A stretch of DNA of 64,000 nucleotides from JBFWVD01 sp050246915. GTDB taxonomy: Bacteria > Actinomycetota > Acidimicrobiia > Acidimicrobiales > Ilumatobacteraceae. Each line of letters starts with the position of its first letter. The first letter of the stretch is position 1. The DNA lies in the NCBI GenBank assembly GCA_050246915.1, contig JBFWVD010000002.1, positions 89,220-153,219 of the forward strand, written 5' to 3'. The position numbers and the translations under genes are program-made. The notes under the pieces are model-generated. The model saw only the letters and a list, made by a program, of their open reading frames with translations. It was not told the origin of the DNA and did not search any database. This document shows, piece by piece, positions 45,465 through 54,825 of this stretch.

Positions 45465-47030
45465 ATGGCTGACATCACGATGCCCCAACTCGGTGAGACC
45501 GTCACCGAGGGAACGATCACCAAGTGGTTCAAGAAGATCGGTGATCCGATCGCCATGGACGAGCCGCTGTTCGAGGTCTCGACCGACAAGGTCGATACCG
45601 AGGTCCCGTCACCGACCGCCGGTGTGCTCACCGAGATCCGCGCCCAAGAGGGCGACACGATCGAAGTGGGAACCGTCATCGCGGTGATCGGCGCACCCGG
45701 TTCGGCGCCCGCCGCGGCGCCGGCTGCACCGACCCCCGAGCCCGCGGCGGTCGCGCCGGAACCGGCGCCGGCTCCAGAGCCCGCTCCCGCCCCGGTCGCC
45801 GCGGCCCCAGCCCCGGCGGCCGTGGCTCCAGAGCCCGCCGCGGCACCCGCTCCGGCCCCTGCTCCCGCTGCTGCCCCTGCTCCCGCTGCTGCCCCTGCTC
45901 CTGCGGCCGCGGTGGTCACCGCCCCGGTCCTCGGCAGCGGCGATACGCGTCTGCTGTCACCGATGGTCCGTCGTCTCGTGAACGAGAACGGCCTCGACGT
46001 CAATGAGATCGCCGGTACTGGCGTGGGCGGCCGCATCACCCGCGAGGACGTGCTGGCCTACATGGAGAAGCGGGCTCAATCGGCACCCGTCCCCGCCCCT
46101 GCGCCAGCAGCTGTGGCCTCACCGGCACCCGCACCCGCACCTGCACCGGTCGCTGCTCCCGTCGCCGCGGCACCCGCTGCTGCGGCACCGGCACCGGCAC
46201 CGGCACCGGCACCGGCACCGGCAACTGCACCTGCACCGGCCGCGGCACCTGCACCTGCACCTGCACCGGCCGCTGCGGCGCCTGCGCCTGCTGCGACACC
46301 GGCGGTTCGATCCACCGATCGTGACACGGTCATCAAGCTGTCCAAGATCCGCAAGGTCACCGGCGATCACATGGTGCGCAGCCTGGGCACCTCTCCCCAT
46401 GCGTTCAGCGTGGTCGAGGTCGACTACTCGAACGTCGATCGTGTGCGCGACGCGCACAAGGCGGCGTGGAAGGCGTCCGAGGGATTCAGCCTCACGTATC
46501 TGCCGTTCATCAGCCGTGCCATCGTCGATGCCCTCGTCGAGTTCCCCCATCTCAACGCCAGCGTTGGTGATGGTGAGCTCATCGTTCACAACTACGTCGA
46601 TCTCGGCATCGCCGTGGACATGAACTACGAAGGGCTGCTCGTCCCGGTCATCCGCAACGCGGAGGGCAAGCGCCTGCGGGCCATCGCTCGTGAGACCTAC
46701 GACCTGGCCAACCGGGCCAAGTCCCGCAAGCTCAGCCCCGACGAGATCTCCGGCGGCACGTTCACCATCTCCAACAACGGCTCCGCTGGGTCGGTGCTCA
46801 CCATGGCGGTCATCAACCAGCCGCAGGTGGCGATCATCTCCACCGATGCGATCGTGCGCAAGCCGGTCGTGGTCGAGTTGGTCACCGGCGATGAGGTCAT
46901 CGCCATCCACTCGGTCGGCAATCTGGCCATGAGTTGGGATCATCGGGCGTTCGATGGTGCATACGCGGCCAACTTCCTCGTCCGTGTCCGCGACATCCTC
47001 GAGACCCGCGATTGGGAAGCCGAGCTCTGA
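45465..47030 (+). CDS. Dihydrolipoyl acyltransferase (E2) of a 2-oxoacid dehydrogenase complex
   Basis: 521 residues. One lipoyl domain (1-76) with the lipoylated lysine K42 in VSTDKVDTE; an Ala-Pro-rich linker (about 80-155); an E1/E3-binding domain (about 163-200, SPMVRRLVNENGLDVNEIAGTG); a second Ala-Pro linker (about 205-282); and the catalytic domain with H493 and D497 in SWDHRAFDG. The linkers are unusually long and repetitive. The sequence is closest in style to actinobacterial SucB/DlaT proteins that serve pyruvate dehydrogenase, but acetyl- versus succinyl-specificity is not decided here. Immediate neighbours are lpd and the LipB-LipA fusion. Confidence 0.92.
   Translation: MADITMPQLGETVTEGTITKWFKKIGDPIAMDEPLFEVSTDKVDTEVPSPTAGVLTEIRAQEGDTIEVGTVIAVIGAPGSAPAAAPAAPTPEPAAVAPEPAPAPEPAPAPVAAAPAPAAVAPEPAAAPAPAPAPAAAPAPAAAPAPAAAVVTAPVLGSGDTRLLSPMVRRLVNENGLDVNEIAGTGVGGRITREDVLAYMEKRAQSAPVPAPAPAAVASPAPAPAPAPVAAPVAAAPAAAAPAPAPAPAPAPATAPAPAAAPAPAPAPAAAAPAPAATPAVRSTDRDTVIKLSKIRKVTGDHMVRSLGTSPHAFSVVEVDYSNVDRVRDAHKAAWKASEGFSLTYLPFISRAIVDALVEFPHLNASVGDGELIVHNYVDLGIAVDMNYEGLLVPVIRNAEGKRLRAIARETYDLANRAKSRKLSPDEISGGTFTISNNGSAGSVLTMAVINQPQVAIISTDAIVRKPVVVELVTGDEVIAIHSVGNLAMSWDHRAFDGAYAANFLVRVRDILETRDWEAEL
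46185..46220 (+). repeat. Hexanucleotide repeat GCACCG x6 in E2 linker
   Basis: Six perfect tandem GCACCG units encode a run of Ala-Pro pairs in the second flexible linker. Slippage would change linker length in steps of two residues without a frameshift. Confidence 0.9.
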
Positions 47031-47035
47031 GCTCC

Positions 47036-48910
47036 ATGGGCCCGTTGCGGGTGCGTTGGCTGGGTCGGGTTCCCTACAACGACGCGCTCGCCCTGCAACG
47101 GGCCTTGTTCACCTACGGGCGTGAGCAGCATCTGCTCCTGCTCGAGCATCCGAGCGTCTACACGCTGGGGGTGCGGGCGGACGCGTCCAACGTCCTGGTC
47201 GATCCGGCGTCCGTGGGAGCCGATCTCGTCACCGCCGACCGCGGCGGGGACGTGACCTTCCACGGCCCAGGACAACTCGTCGGCTATCCGATCGTGTCGC
47301 TCGAGTCGAAGCGTCGACGTTCGAGCCCCAGCGGTTCGGACCCTGAGGTAGCGACCGCACAAGCCACGAGTACCGGTCCGGCGGCGGGCATGGCCGACAC
47401 GGTCGCCTACGTGCGATCGGTCGAGCAGCTGATCATCGATTCGCTCGCCGAGCTGGGCATCAACGACGCCGGACGCCTGCGCGATTACCCGGGGGTGTGG
47501 GTCGATGTCGACGGTGATCATCCTCGCAAGATCGCCGCCATCGGCGTGAAACTCTCGAGGGGGCGGACCATGCACGGCTTCGCCCTCAACGTGTCAACCG
47601 ACCTTGCCATGTTCGGTCACATCGTTCCGTGCGGGATCGTGGGAAAGGCGGTCACTTCGATGGCTGCCGAGGGCGTCGACGTCCCGATGTCAATGGTTGT
47701 TGACGTGATCGCTCGTCGAGCGGCCGATCTGTGGGGATCGGGGGAGATGGACCGAGCCGATGTGGTGTGGCGTGAGCGCCCAGACGATCTCAGTCCGTTC
47801 AGCCGCGGCGAGGGTGCGGGAGAGAAGATCCGTATCCAGACAGCGGGCCCCTCGGGCATCGAGGTCACTGCGATTCCGGCGGTTCCTGCAATTGCGGTTG
47901 CCTCAGCGACAGGTCCGTCCGCTCATCTCGAGCGACGCCTGGCCCAGGCGGGGGTGTCCGACGGGTTGACCATCGGTCGCAAGCCGGACTGGATGCGGGT
48001 CAAGCTCGACACCGGCCCCACCTATCGCAAGCTCCGCTCGCAGCTGCGCAGCCTCGAACTCACGACGGTGTGTGAGGAGGCCGGTTGCCCGAACATCTTC
48101 GATTGTTGGAACGACGGCACGGCAACGTTCATGGTGCTGGGTGAGCGATGCACGCGGGCATGTGGCTTCTGCTTGGTCGACACCCGAAAGCCCGAGCCCG
48201 TCGACGCCGACGAACCCCGGCGGGTCGCCGAGGCGGTCACGTCGATGGCGTTGCGTCACGCGGTGCTCACCATGGTGGCTCGCGATGATCTCGATGACGG
48301 GGGCATGGCGCTGGTGGCTGCGTGCGTCGAGGCGATCCGTGCTGCCAGCCCCGCTACCGCGGTCGAGACGTTGGTGAGCGATGCCAAGGGCGACGCGGCA
48401 TCGCTGGCGCTGTTGTTCGCCGCCCGCCCCGATGTGTTCAACCACAACCTCGAGACCGTGGCTCGCTTGCAGCGCGCGGTGCGGCCCTCGGCCGGATACG
48501 CGCGATCGCTGTCGGTCCTCGGTCGGGCCCGAGAGGCCGGTCTCACCACAAAGTCGGGCCTCATCGTGGGCATGGGGGAGACCGACGACGAGATCGTCGG
48601 GGCACTGGCCGATCTGGCCGCTGTCGGTGTCAGCATCGTGACCATCGGGCAGTACCTGCGGCCGACCACACACCATCTCCCGGTGCATCGATGGGTGGAG
48701 CCGGGTCGGTTCGATCACTTCGCTGCGGTGGGTCGTGAACTGGGCATCGTCCACGTCGAGGCCAGTCCGCTGACCCGCTCGAGCTACCACGCACGACAGG
48801 CCGCCGAGGCCGGCGGAGCCGGTCCGAACGGCTTCGCCGGGGCCGGAAACGCCGCTGCGTCGAACGACGCAATGGCGATTGACACGCGGCCGCGGGTTCG
48901 ACCGGCCTGA
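47036..48910 (+). CDS. Bifunctional LipB-LipA fusion: lipoyl(octanoyl) transferase and lipoyl synthase
   Basis: 624 residues in one uninterrupted frame. The N-terminal part is LipB: LLLLEHPSVYTLGVRAD, GGDVTFHGPGQLVGYPIV, the catalytic Lys in KIAAIGVKLSRGRTMHG and the catalytic C199 in IVPCGIVGKAVTSM. A low-complexity linker (about 265-300) follows. The C-terminal part is lipoyl synthase, with the auxiliary cluster C346-x4-C351-x5-C357 (CEEAGCPNIFDC) and the radical-SAM triad C372-x3-C376-x2-C379 (CTRACGFC). LipB moves octanoate from acyl carrier protein to E2, and LipA inserts the two sulfurs. An extra 25-30 residue Ser/Arg/Ala-rich insert interrupts LipB at about 89-117. The gene follows E2 after five bases. 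Confidence 0.93.
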   Translation: MGPLRVRWLGRVPYNDALALQRALFTYGREQHLLLLEHPSVYTLGVRADASNVLVDPASVGADLVTADRGGDVTFHGPGQLVGYPIVSLESKRRRSSPSGSDPEVATAQATSTGPAAGMADTVAYVRSVEQLIIDSLAELGINDAGRLRDYPGVWVDVDGDHPRKIAAIGVKLSRGRTMHGFALNVSTDLAMFGHIVPCGIVGKAVTSMAAEGVDVPMSMVVDVIARRAADLWGSGEMDRADVVWRERPDDLSPFSRGEGAGEKIRIQTAGPSGIEVTAIPAVPAIAVASATGPSAHLERRLAQAGVSDGLTIGRKPDWMRVKLDTGPTYRKLRSQLRSLELTTVCEEAGCPNIFDCWNDGTATFMVLGERCTRACGFCLVDTRKPEPVDADEPRRVAEAVTSMALRHAVLTMVARDDLDDGGMALVAACVEAIRAASPATAVETLVSDAKGDAASLALLFAARPDVFNHNLETVARLQRAVRPSAGYARSLSVLGRAREAGLTTKSGLIVGMGETDDEIVGALADLAAVGVSIVTIGQYLRPTTHHLPVHRWVEPGRFDHFAAVGRELGIVHVEASPLTRSSYHARQAAEAGGAGPNGFAGAGNAAASNDAMAIDTRPRVRPA

Positions 48911-49061
48911 TCGGCGGCGATGGTCGAGCGTCCGGCCGCGCCGGCCCCGTGCCAGTCCACAGCCTGCCAGTCGACATCGTGTCAATTGAATCTGCGCGCA
49001 CCCTCAAGGCCGTCGAGGTCATGCCGATGGGTTGCCAGAGAGGGACGCGGGCGGCGTTCGT

Positions 49062-51125
49062 ATGACCCGAACACGCACGATGACCTTCGAGCCTGAACCC
49101 GCCTCCGAACTGCAACAATCGCGACCGTCGCTGGCCGACGCGATGAACGCGTTCGAGCCCGATTCGGTGCAGGTCCGCCGGGACTGCTTCGACCTGGCCG
49201 CCAAGCAACATCGACGGTCCGGCATCATCGGAATACCGTCAGCGATCCTGCTCGTGCTGCTGGTCGAACCAGCGGTCACGACCCCGCGACTGGTCAGCTG
49301 GCTCGCTGCGGCGGTGGCACTCACGGCAGCATCGTTCACGGTCGAGAGCGTCTACCTCCGTCTTCCTGCACAGCGACGTGCGGCCGCGACGCCGTGGGTG
49401 CTCTCGGTCGCCATGGCAAACGCTGCGGTGTGGGGACTCAGCCTGGCATGGCTCAGCCCGCCCAACAGCCGTCGCGAGTACGACCTCGTCATCGTGATCT
49501 TCCTGCTCGGTGCATCGGCGCTGAACCTCACCATCTCGGCCGCGTCACGCTTGTTGTTCGTCGTCAGTCAGATCCCGATGTGTGTGCTTCCCATGGCATC
49601 CTTGGGTGCCCGAGGTGATCGGCTGGGCATCTGGCTGGCCTGCTCCGCGTTGTTGTTCTTCGGCTTGGTGTTCGTGCTGCATCACGAACTGCATCAACAC
49701 GTGACATCGGCGATGCAGATGGAGCGTTCGAACCGACGGCTCCAGGACGAGCTCATCCGCCAGGCGCGCTTCGACGATCTCACCGGCCTTCCGAACCGGC
49801 TCGCCTTCACCGAACTGCTCAGCGTGGCGATGAGCGAACGCTCGGCTGCGGTGTTGGCGGTGATGCTGATCGACCTCGATCGCTTCGGCGTGGTGAACGA
49901 CTCGCTCGGTCACGATCACGGCGATCGGCTCATGGTGGATGTGGCCGGTCGCATCGATGCCCTGGTGTCGGCCCGCGCTGGTGACGTCGATGTCGACCTC
50001 GCCCGCGTCGGTGGCGACGAATTCGCGCTGTTGCTCCAGGCCGGCAACCGCAGCGACATCGATGCGTTGGGCGACGCGGTGCAAGGCTGCTTCGCCCGCA
50101 CGTTCACGGTCGGTGGGCGCGCCATTCGCGTCACAGCGAGCGGCGGTGTGGCGCTGGCCGATCATGAGCTCGATCAACCCGGCGACGTGCTGCGCCACGC
50201 CGACGCCGCGCTGCAACAGGCCAAGCGCGCTGGGCGCGGTCGCAACGCGGTGTTCGACAATCAGGCCCGGATGCAGTTGGCCAAACGCATCGATGACGAG
50301 GCGGAGCTGCGACGGGCGCTCGACGCCGGCGAGATCGTGGCCTGGTTCCAGCCGGTGGTGTCGCTGGCCACCGGTGAGATCATCGGGGCCGAAGCTCTCG
50401 CGCGATGGGAGCATCCCGAGCGGGGCACGCTCCTACCCGGGTCGTTCGTGCCGCTGGCCGAGGAGTGCGGACTCATCGATCAGGTCGGTCGTGCCGTGCT
50501 GCATCAGTCGGTGCGGCTGCGACGTGCCCTGGCCGATCTCGGCATCACGACCGAGTTCACCATCCGCGTGAACGTCTCGGCTCATCAGCTGGTGTCGGGC
50601 GCCGGTGCGGCGTTCACCTCGGTGGTCACCGATGCCGGCGTCGATCCGTCCGGCATCTGCTTCGAGGTCACCGAGAGCGCCCTCGCCGAGAACGCCGAGA
50701 CCGCCGTGGCGGTGCTGGCCCATTGGCGATCGGCCGGGCACAAGGTGGAACTGGACGACTTCGGCACCGGCTATTCATCGCTGTCGTTGGTTCGGCGACT
50801 TCCGCTCGACGGGGTCAAGATCGACCGGGCCTTCGTGCGGGACATGGTGACCGATCGTTCCGATCGGGCGATGGTCGAGGTGATCATCGACATGGGACGT
50901 CGACTGGGCCTGTCGCTCACGGCGGAGGGTGTGGAGAACGAGGAGCAGGCCCGGGCCTTGCGTGAGTTGGGCTGCCCCGAGGCCCAGGGATACCTGTGGT
51001 CCAAGGCGGTCGAGGCCGAACGTCTGGCGGAGATGTTGCTCAAAGGCGCACCGTGGGCCGGCGGAAGCGAACCGGTGATCCGGGCATCGTCGGCTGGCGT
51101 TCGCGCTGCCACAATGAACATATGA
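49062..51125 (+). CDS. Membrane GGDEF-EAL cyclic-di-GMP protein
   Basis: 687 residues. About six membrane segments occupy residues 50-205, then a short coil leads to a GGDEF domain (RFDDLTGLPNRLAF, with the active-site GGDEF at 317-321) and an EAL domain (EAL at 444-446 in GAEALARWEHPERG, plus VELDDFGTGYSSLS and KIDRAFV). Both catalytic motifs look intact, so it could make and break cyclic-di-GMP. The first 50 residues are acidic and cytoplasmic. The ATG at 49062 is chosen; an in-frame GTG at 49032 is possible. Its stop overlaps the start of the M24 peptidase gene (ATGA). Confidence 0.92.
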   Translation: MTRTRTMTFEPEPASELQQSRPSLADAMNAFEPDSVQVRRDCFDLAAKQHRRSGIIGIPSAILLVLLVEPAVTTPRLVSWLAAAVALTAASFTVESVYLRLPAQRRAAATPWVLSVAMANAAVWGLSLAWLSPPNSRREYDLVIVIFLLGASALNLTISAASRLLFVVSQIPMCVLPMASLGARGDRLGIWLACSALLFFGLVFVLHHELHQHVTSAMQMERSNRRLQDELIRQARFDDLTGLPNRLAFTELLSVAMSERSAAVLAVMLIDLDRFGVVNDSLGHDHGDRLMVDVAGRIDALVSARAGDVDVDLARVGGDEFALLLQAGNRSDIDALGDAVQGCFARTFTVGGRAIRVTASGGVALADHELDQPGDVLRHADAALQQAKRAGRGRNAVFDNQARMQLAKRIDDEAELRRALDAGEIVAWFQPVVSLATGEIIGAEALARWEHPERGTLLPGSFVPLAEECGLIDQVGRAVLHQSVRLRRALADLGITTEFTIRVNVSAHQLVSGAGAAFTSVVTDAGVDPSGICFEVTESALAENAETAVAVLAHWRSAGHKVELDDFGTGYSSLSLVRRLPLDGVKIDRAFVRDMVTDRSDRAMVEVIIDMGRRLGLSLTAEGVENEEQARALRELGCPEAQGYLWSKAVEAERLAEMLLKGAPWAGGSEPVIRASSAGVRAATMNI

Positions 51126-52264
51126 CTTCTCAGAGCTCTGCTCCGCAGGTGACCGCCGGGGTCCTCGAACAGCGCGTGCTGCGGGCCAGGGCCGCGATGG
51201 AGCGCCACGGGGTCGACGTGTTGCTGCTGTCGCTCGGTGCCGATCTTCCCTACCTCACCGGGTACGAGGCGATGCCGCTGGAGCGGCTGACGATGTTGGT
51301 CGTGCCACGACACGGCACAGCGACGTTGGTGGTGCCCGGGCTCGAAGCGCCGCGGGTGGTCGAGCATCCCAGCGTGTTCTCGCTGCGGCCGTGGTCGGAG
51401 ACGGAAGATCCGGTGGCCATCGTGGCGAGTCTCGTGAGATCCGCCGGCGGTGGCAAGGGTGTGAGCGCCATCGGCAACCGCACCTGGGCGCAGTTCCTCG
51501 TCGCACTGCAAGATGAATTGCCAGGGCAACGGTTCGTCACCGCCAGTTCGGTGATCGGCGAACTGCGAGCCACGAAAGATGCCGCCGAGATCGAGGCGCT
51601 GCAACGAGCGGCGTCGGCCGTCGACCGCATCGCGGCGCAGTTGCATCGCGGCGAGATCGCGCTGGTGGGTCGGACCGAGGCTCAGGTGTCGGCCGATCTG
51701 TCGGCACGGATCATCGCCGAGGGACACGACGTGGTGAACTTCGCCATCGTCGCGGCAGGGGAGAACGCGGCGAGTCCCCATCACGAGCCGTCATCGCGGG
51801 TGATCCGCCACGGCGAGCTGGTTCTGTGCGACTTCGGTGGCACCATGGCCGGCTACTGCAGCGACATCACCCGTTGCGTCCACATCGGTGAACCACCGAC
51901 GGAGGTGGCCGAGGCGTATGCGGTGCTGCTCGAGGCCCAACAAGCTGCCGTGCGAGGCGCTCTCATCGGCGTGCCGTGTGAAGAGGTCGACGCCATCGCT
52001 CGACGCATCATCAGCGATGCCGGATACGGCGACCGCTTCTTCCATCGCACGGGACACGGCATCGGCATGGAAGCCCACGAGGATCCCTACCTCGTGTCGG
52101 GCAACAGCGAGCCGCTCAAGGCCGGTCACGCGTTCAGCATCGAACCGGGCATCTACACCGCCGGGCGTTGGGGCATGCGCCTCGAGGACATCGTGGTAGC
52201 CACCGATGACGGTCCGTTGGCGGTGAACACCGTCGATCATCGCCTCGTGGTCGTCGACGCCTGA
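51122..52264 (+). CDS. M24-family metallopeptidase (Xaa-Pro dipeptidase-like)
   Basis: 380 residues. A creatinase-like N-terminal domain (DVLLLSLGADLPYLTGYEA) precedes the pita-bread catalytic domain. All five metal ligands can be placed: two Asp in LCDFGGTMAGYCSDITR, His in FHRTGHGIGMEAHEDP, and Glu in SIEPGIY and MRLEDIVV. It probably cleaves Xaa-Pro peptides in the cytoplasm. There is no signal peptide. The ATG overlaps the stop of the cyclic-di-GMP gene by three bases. Confidence 0.93.
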   Translation: MTSQSSAPQVTAGVLEQRVLRARAAMERHGVDVLLLSLGADLPYLTGYEAMPLERLTMLVVPRHGTATLVVPGLEAPRVVEHPSVFSLRPWSETEDPVAIVASLVRSAGGGKGVSAIGNRTWAQFLVALQDELPGQRFVTASSVIGELRATKDAAEIEALQRAASAVDRIAAQLHRGEIALVGRTEAQVSADLSARIIAEGHDVVNFAIVAAGENAASPHHEPSSRVIRHGELVLCDFGGTMAGYCSDITRCVHIGEPPTEVAEAYAVLLEAQQAAVRGALIGVPCEEVDAIARRIISDAGYGDRFFHRTGHGIGMEAHEDPYLVSGNSEPLKAGHAFSIEPGIYTAGRWGMRLEDIVVATDDGPLAVNTVDHRLVVVDA

Positions 52265-52275
52265 CCCACCCGTGA

Positions 52276-52929
52276 TCAGCCGGCCATCAACGTGGGGTCG
52301 GCCACGTCAGAGAGATCTTTCAACTCGATCTGGACGTCGGCACGCGCGACATAGGCGATGAGCCCGTTGCCGGCCACGCAGTACTCCTCTTCCCCTGGAC
52401 CGAGGGGGATGACAACGCAATCGACGTTGCCCAGTGTCAATTGACGTTGCTTGAACGTGGGGTCCGAGGCGCGGCGTCGATAGCTGACGCGCATCTGGGC
52501 GGCGGGAGCGGCCGCGTAGAAGTTGGTGCTCATCGACAGATCGCCCATGCGCTGCTCCAAGATGCCTGACTCGCATTGCCCATTCGAGATGGTGCAGGTG
52601 CGATCCTCTGGGCCTCGGGTGAACTTGGTGTCGCCGACGATGATCGCGGTGATCGGCGGACTCTGCACCACCGTTGCATCCTTGGTCACCGGACCGAGCA
52701 GGCGAGTCAGCAGGTACTTGGCGGTGAACTGCTTGTCGCCGACGGCGTCCACCTTGGCGAGCAGTGCATCGAGTTCAGCGTTGCCCGTGGAGGCACCAAC
52801 GGTGCTGGTTGCGCCTCCCGGCTTGCCCAGCGTGGGCCGGGCACCGAGTGCGCAGCTGCTGAGGATCACCATCGAAGCGAGGGCGAGGGGCGCAAGACAG
52901 CGCGCGCGGTACGAGGGGGGACAAGGCAT
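52276..52929 (-). CDS. Probable lipoprotein
   Basis: 217 residues. A signal peptide with hydrophobic core CLAPLALASMVI ends in a lipobox LSSC (C at about residue 26), so the mature protein should be lipid-anchored outside the membrane. The mature part has a short Gly/Thr-rich spacer, then a mixed alpha/beta domain with four cysteines; QFTAKYLLTRLLGP recalls some LppX/LolA-like actinobacterial lipoproteins, but I do not assign a family. A minus-strand TATCCT lies seven bases before the ATG, a good leaderless promoter. A longer frame exists but runs into the divergent gene. Confidence 0.75.
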   Translation of the reverse strand: MPCPPSYRARCLAPLALASMVILSSCALGARPTLGKPGGATSTVGASTGNAELDALLAKVDAVGDKQFTAKYLLTRLLGPVTKDATVVQSPPITAIIVGDTKFTRGPEDRTCTISNGQCESGILEQRMGDLSMSTNFYAAAPAAQMRVSYRRRASDPTFKQRQLTLGNVDCVVIPLGPGEEEYCVAGNGLIAYVARADVQIELKDLSDVADPTLMAG

Positions 52930-52936
52930 CACGGCG

Positions 52937-52965
52937 AGGATAGCCAGCGGTCTCGTGACTACAGT
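52937..52965. promoter_or_regulatory. Divergent -10 elements of two leaderless genes
   Basis: TATCCT on the minus strand (52942 to 52937) stands seven bases before the lipoprotein ATG at 52929. TACAGT on the plus strand (52960-52965) stands eight bases before the GTG at 52974. Confidence 0.5.
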
Positions 52966-52973
52966 CGACAGAC

Positions 52974-53861
52974 GTGATCCGCCTCGACGCAGCAACCGTC
53001 CTGCTGCAATGGGCAACGGGTGGAATGTTCTTCTGCTGGTTCACCACCCGACATCGAGTGTTGGGGCTCGGCTACGGCTGGATGTTGCGAGGCACGTACG
53101 CCGTGATGGCCTTGGGCGCGTTCGGGGCGTGCCTGGTGCTCGACCCGGTGCCGGTGCGCACCGTTGCGGCTGCGGGGGTTGGGCTCGCTTGTCTGTGGGC
53201 GTTGGCGGACTCGATCCGTCGCAAAGCCGCCGGGGTGGCCGGCCAGAGCGAGGAGCACGATCGTCGCAGCGCGCGCGTCGCGGCGATGACAGGTATCGAC
53301 CGCACGACTCGTCGACACGACGACGAGGGCAGCGATGGCGCGGCGGGCGCACGCAAGCGGCTGAGCGAGTACGACCCACGCTTCGATCTGTTGCCGGTGG
53401 CGATCGGACTCGTGGGATTGGTGGCTGCGGGCGTCGACGCCGGTGGCAACGATGCACTGGCCATCGCTCGCACCCTCATCGGCGCGGCGTTCCTCGGCGC
53501 GGTGACCGACGCCATGTTGCTCGGCCATTGGTATCTGGTGCAGCCAGGTCTGGCCCGCAAGTACCTCATCGAACTGGTGGTGACGCTCGGATGGCTGTGG
53601 CCGTTCGAGGTGGGCGCCATGTTGTGGCCGACCGGGATGGTGTCGGTGCTCAACGGCAACATCGACGACGGTTGGGGCGGCATCTTGGGATGGACGTGGC
53701 TGCTGTGTTCGATCACCACGATCGGTCTGGTCATCGTGACCCGGTTGGCACTCAAGGAGCGTTGGTACTCAGCGGTGATGGCCGCGACGGGGCTGCTGTA
53801 CCTGGCGATCCTCACCGCCTTCGGGACCGACCTCGTCGCCCGGGCCACGCTCGCGGGCTGA
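52974..53861 (+). CDS. Polytopic membrane hypothetical protein
   Basis: 295 residues from a GTG. Three hydrophobic segments in the first 80 residues are followed by a hydrophilic, charged cytoplasmic loop (about 82-130, rich in Arg, Asp and Glu) and five more hydrophobic segments. LLGHWYLVQPGLARKYLIELV carries His, Tyr and Arg residues within a membrane region that could be functional. No family recognised. Divergent from the lipoprotein gene, with a 44-base gap holding both promoters. Confidence 0.7.
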   Translation: MIRLDAATVLLQWATGGMFFCWFTTRHRVLGLGYGWMLRGTYAVMALGAFGACLVLDPVPVRTVAAAGVGLACLWALADSIRRKAAGVAGQSEEHDRRSARVAAMTGIDRTTRRHDDEGSDGAAGARKRLSEYDPRFDLLPVAIGLVGLVAAGVDAGGNDALAIARTLIGAAFLGAVTDAMLLGHWYLVQPGLARKYLIELVVTLGWLWPFEVGAMLWPTGMVSVLNGNIDDGWGGILGWTWLLCSITTIGLVIVTRLALKERWYSAVMAATGLLYLAILTAFGTDLVARATLAG

Positions 53862-53937
53862 TGCGTCGCCGTGTCCCGGGTCGTCGCGTCGCCGCGTCTC
53901 ACGGTGCCGGTGGCACGCCGTTCCCTACAGTGAGCCG

Positions 53938-54825
53938 ATGGATTCCCGGGCGTTCATCGGCCTCGTCTCGACCAGCGATCGGCATCGCTTCACGCTGCCG
54001 GTCACCACCCCGATCTGTTCGGCGCTGCAGGCCCTGTTCGGCGGTGCGGGTTTGGGTGCCGCGGTGTTGGCCATGGAATCAGCGACCGGTCGGCGTTGTG
54101 TGTGGGCGAGCGCGCAGTACCTGAGCCACGCCCTGCTGGGTGAGATCGTCGATCTCGAGGTCGTGGTGCCTGAACATGGGCGGTCGATGAGCCAGGCGCG
54201 AGCGGTGGGGCGTGTGGGTGATCGTGAGGTGTTGACGGTCAACGCGGCGCTCGGCGATCGGGACTTCGATCGCAGCGAGGTGTTCGCGACGATGCCCGAC
54301 GTGCCCGGCCCGGACGATTGCGAGATCCGTGAGTTGCGCGGCGCGCGCGAGGGCACGATGGGGACGATGGTCGAGATGCGCTCAGCGCGGGCACGGCCGT
54401 GGCACGAGTACGACGGCACCGTCAGCCCCGACGGTCGCACTGCGGTGTGGATCGCCATGCGTGATCCGATCGCTCCGCTCGACGCGGCGACGCTGGCCCT
54501 GTACGGCGACTGGATACCAGTGGCGGTCGGCGCAGCGCTGGGGTCCTTCGCCGGGGGCATCTCGATCGACAACACCATCCGACTCGGCGAGATGCCGGCG
54601 GCGACATCACCGAGCAGCTGGGTGTTGCTCGACTTCACCGTGGACCAGGTCAGCCGGGGTTTCGCCCATGGCCACTGCTACATGTGGTCTCCAGAGGGCA
54701 CGTTGTTGGCCACGGCGAGCCAGACCTGCATGGTGCGTTACTGGAACCCGGACAAGAAGTTCCTTTCCCCGGGCGAGGACGTGCCGACCAACATCGGCCC
54801 TCGGGCCCGGGCGCCGCGGACCTGA
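53938..54825 (+). CDS. Acyl-CoA thioesterase-like (double hot-dog) protein
   Basis: 295 residues with two hot-dog halves: GGAGLGAAVLAMESATGRRCVWASAQYLSHALLGEIVDLEVVVPEHGRSMSQARAVG in the first and SPSSWVLLDFTVDQVSRGFAHGHCYMWSPEGTLLATASQTCMVRYW in the second, as in TesB-like and 4HBT_3 proteins. It probably hydrolyses acyl-CoA thioesters in the cytoplasm. A TACAGT hexamer at 53926-53931 is six bases before the ATG, so leaderless. Its stop codon lies inside the first copy of a 15-bp tandem repeat, so the C-terminus may have been shaped by repeat expansion. Confidence 0.83.
   Translation: MDSRAFIGLVSTSDRHRFTLPVTTPICSALQALFGGAGLGAAVLAMESATGRRCVWASAQYLSHALLGEIVDLEVVVPEHGRSMSQARAVGRVGDREVLTVNAALGDRDFDRSEVFATMPDVPGPDDCEIRELRGAREGTMGTMVEMRSARARPWHEYDGTVSPDGRTAVWIAMRDPIAPLDAATLALYGDWIPVAVGAALGSFAGGISIDNTIRLGEMPAATSPSSWVLLDFTVDQVSRGFAHGHCYMWSPEGTLLATASQTCMVRYWNPDKKFLSPGEDVPTNIGPRARAPRT

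Noticed and set aside
52523..54124. A 533-codon plus-strand frame over the lipoprotein, membrane protein and thioesterase genes
   Set aside because: Arg/Gly-rich translation without any motif; three well-supported genes use other frames in the same DNA.
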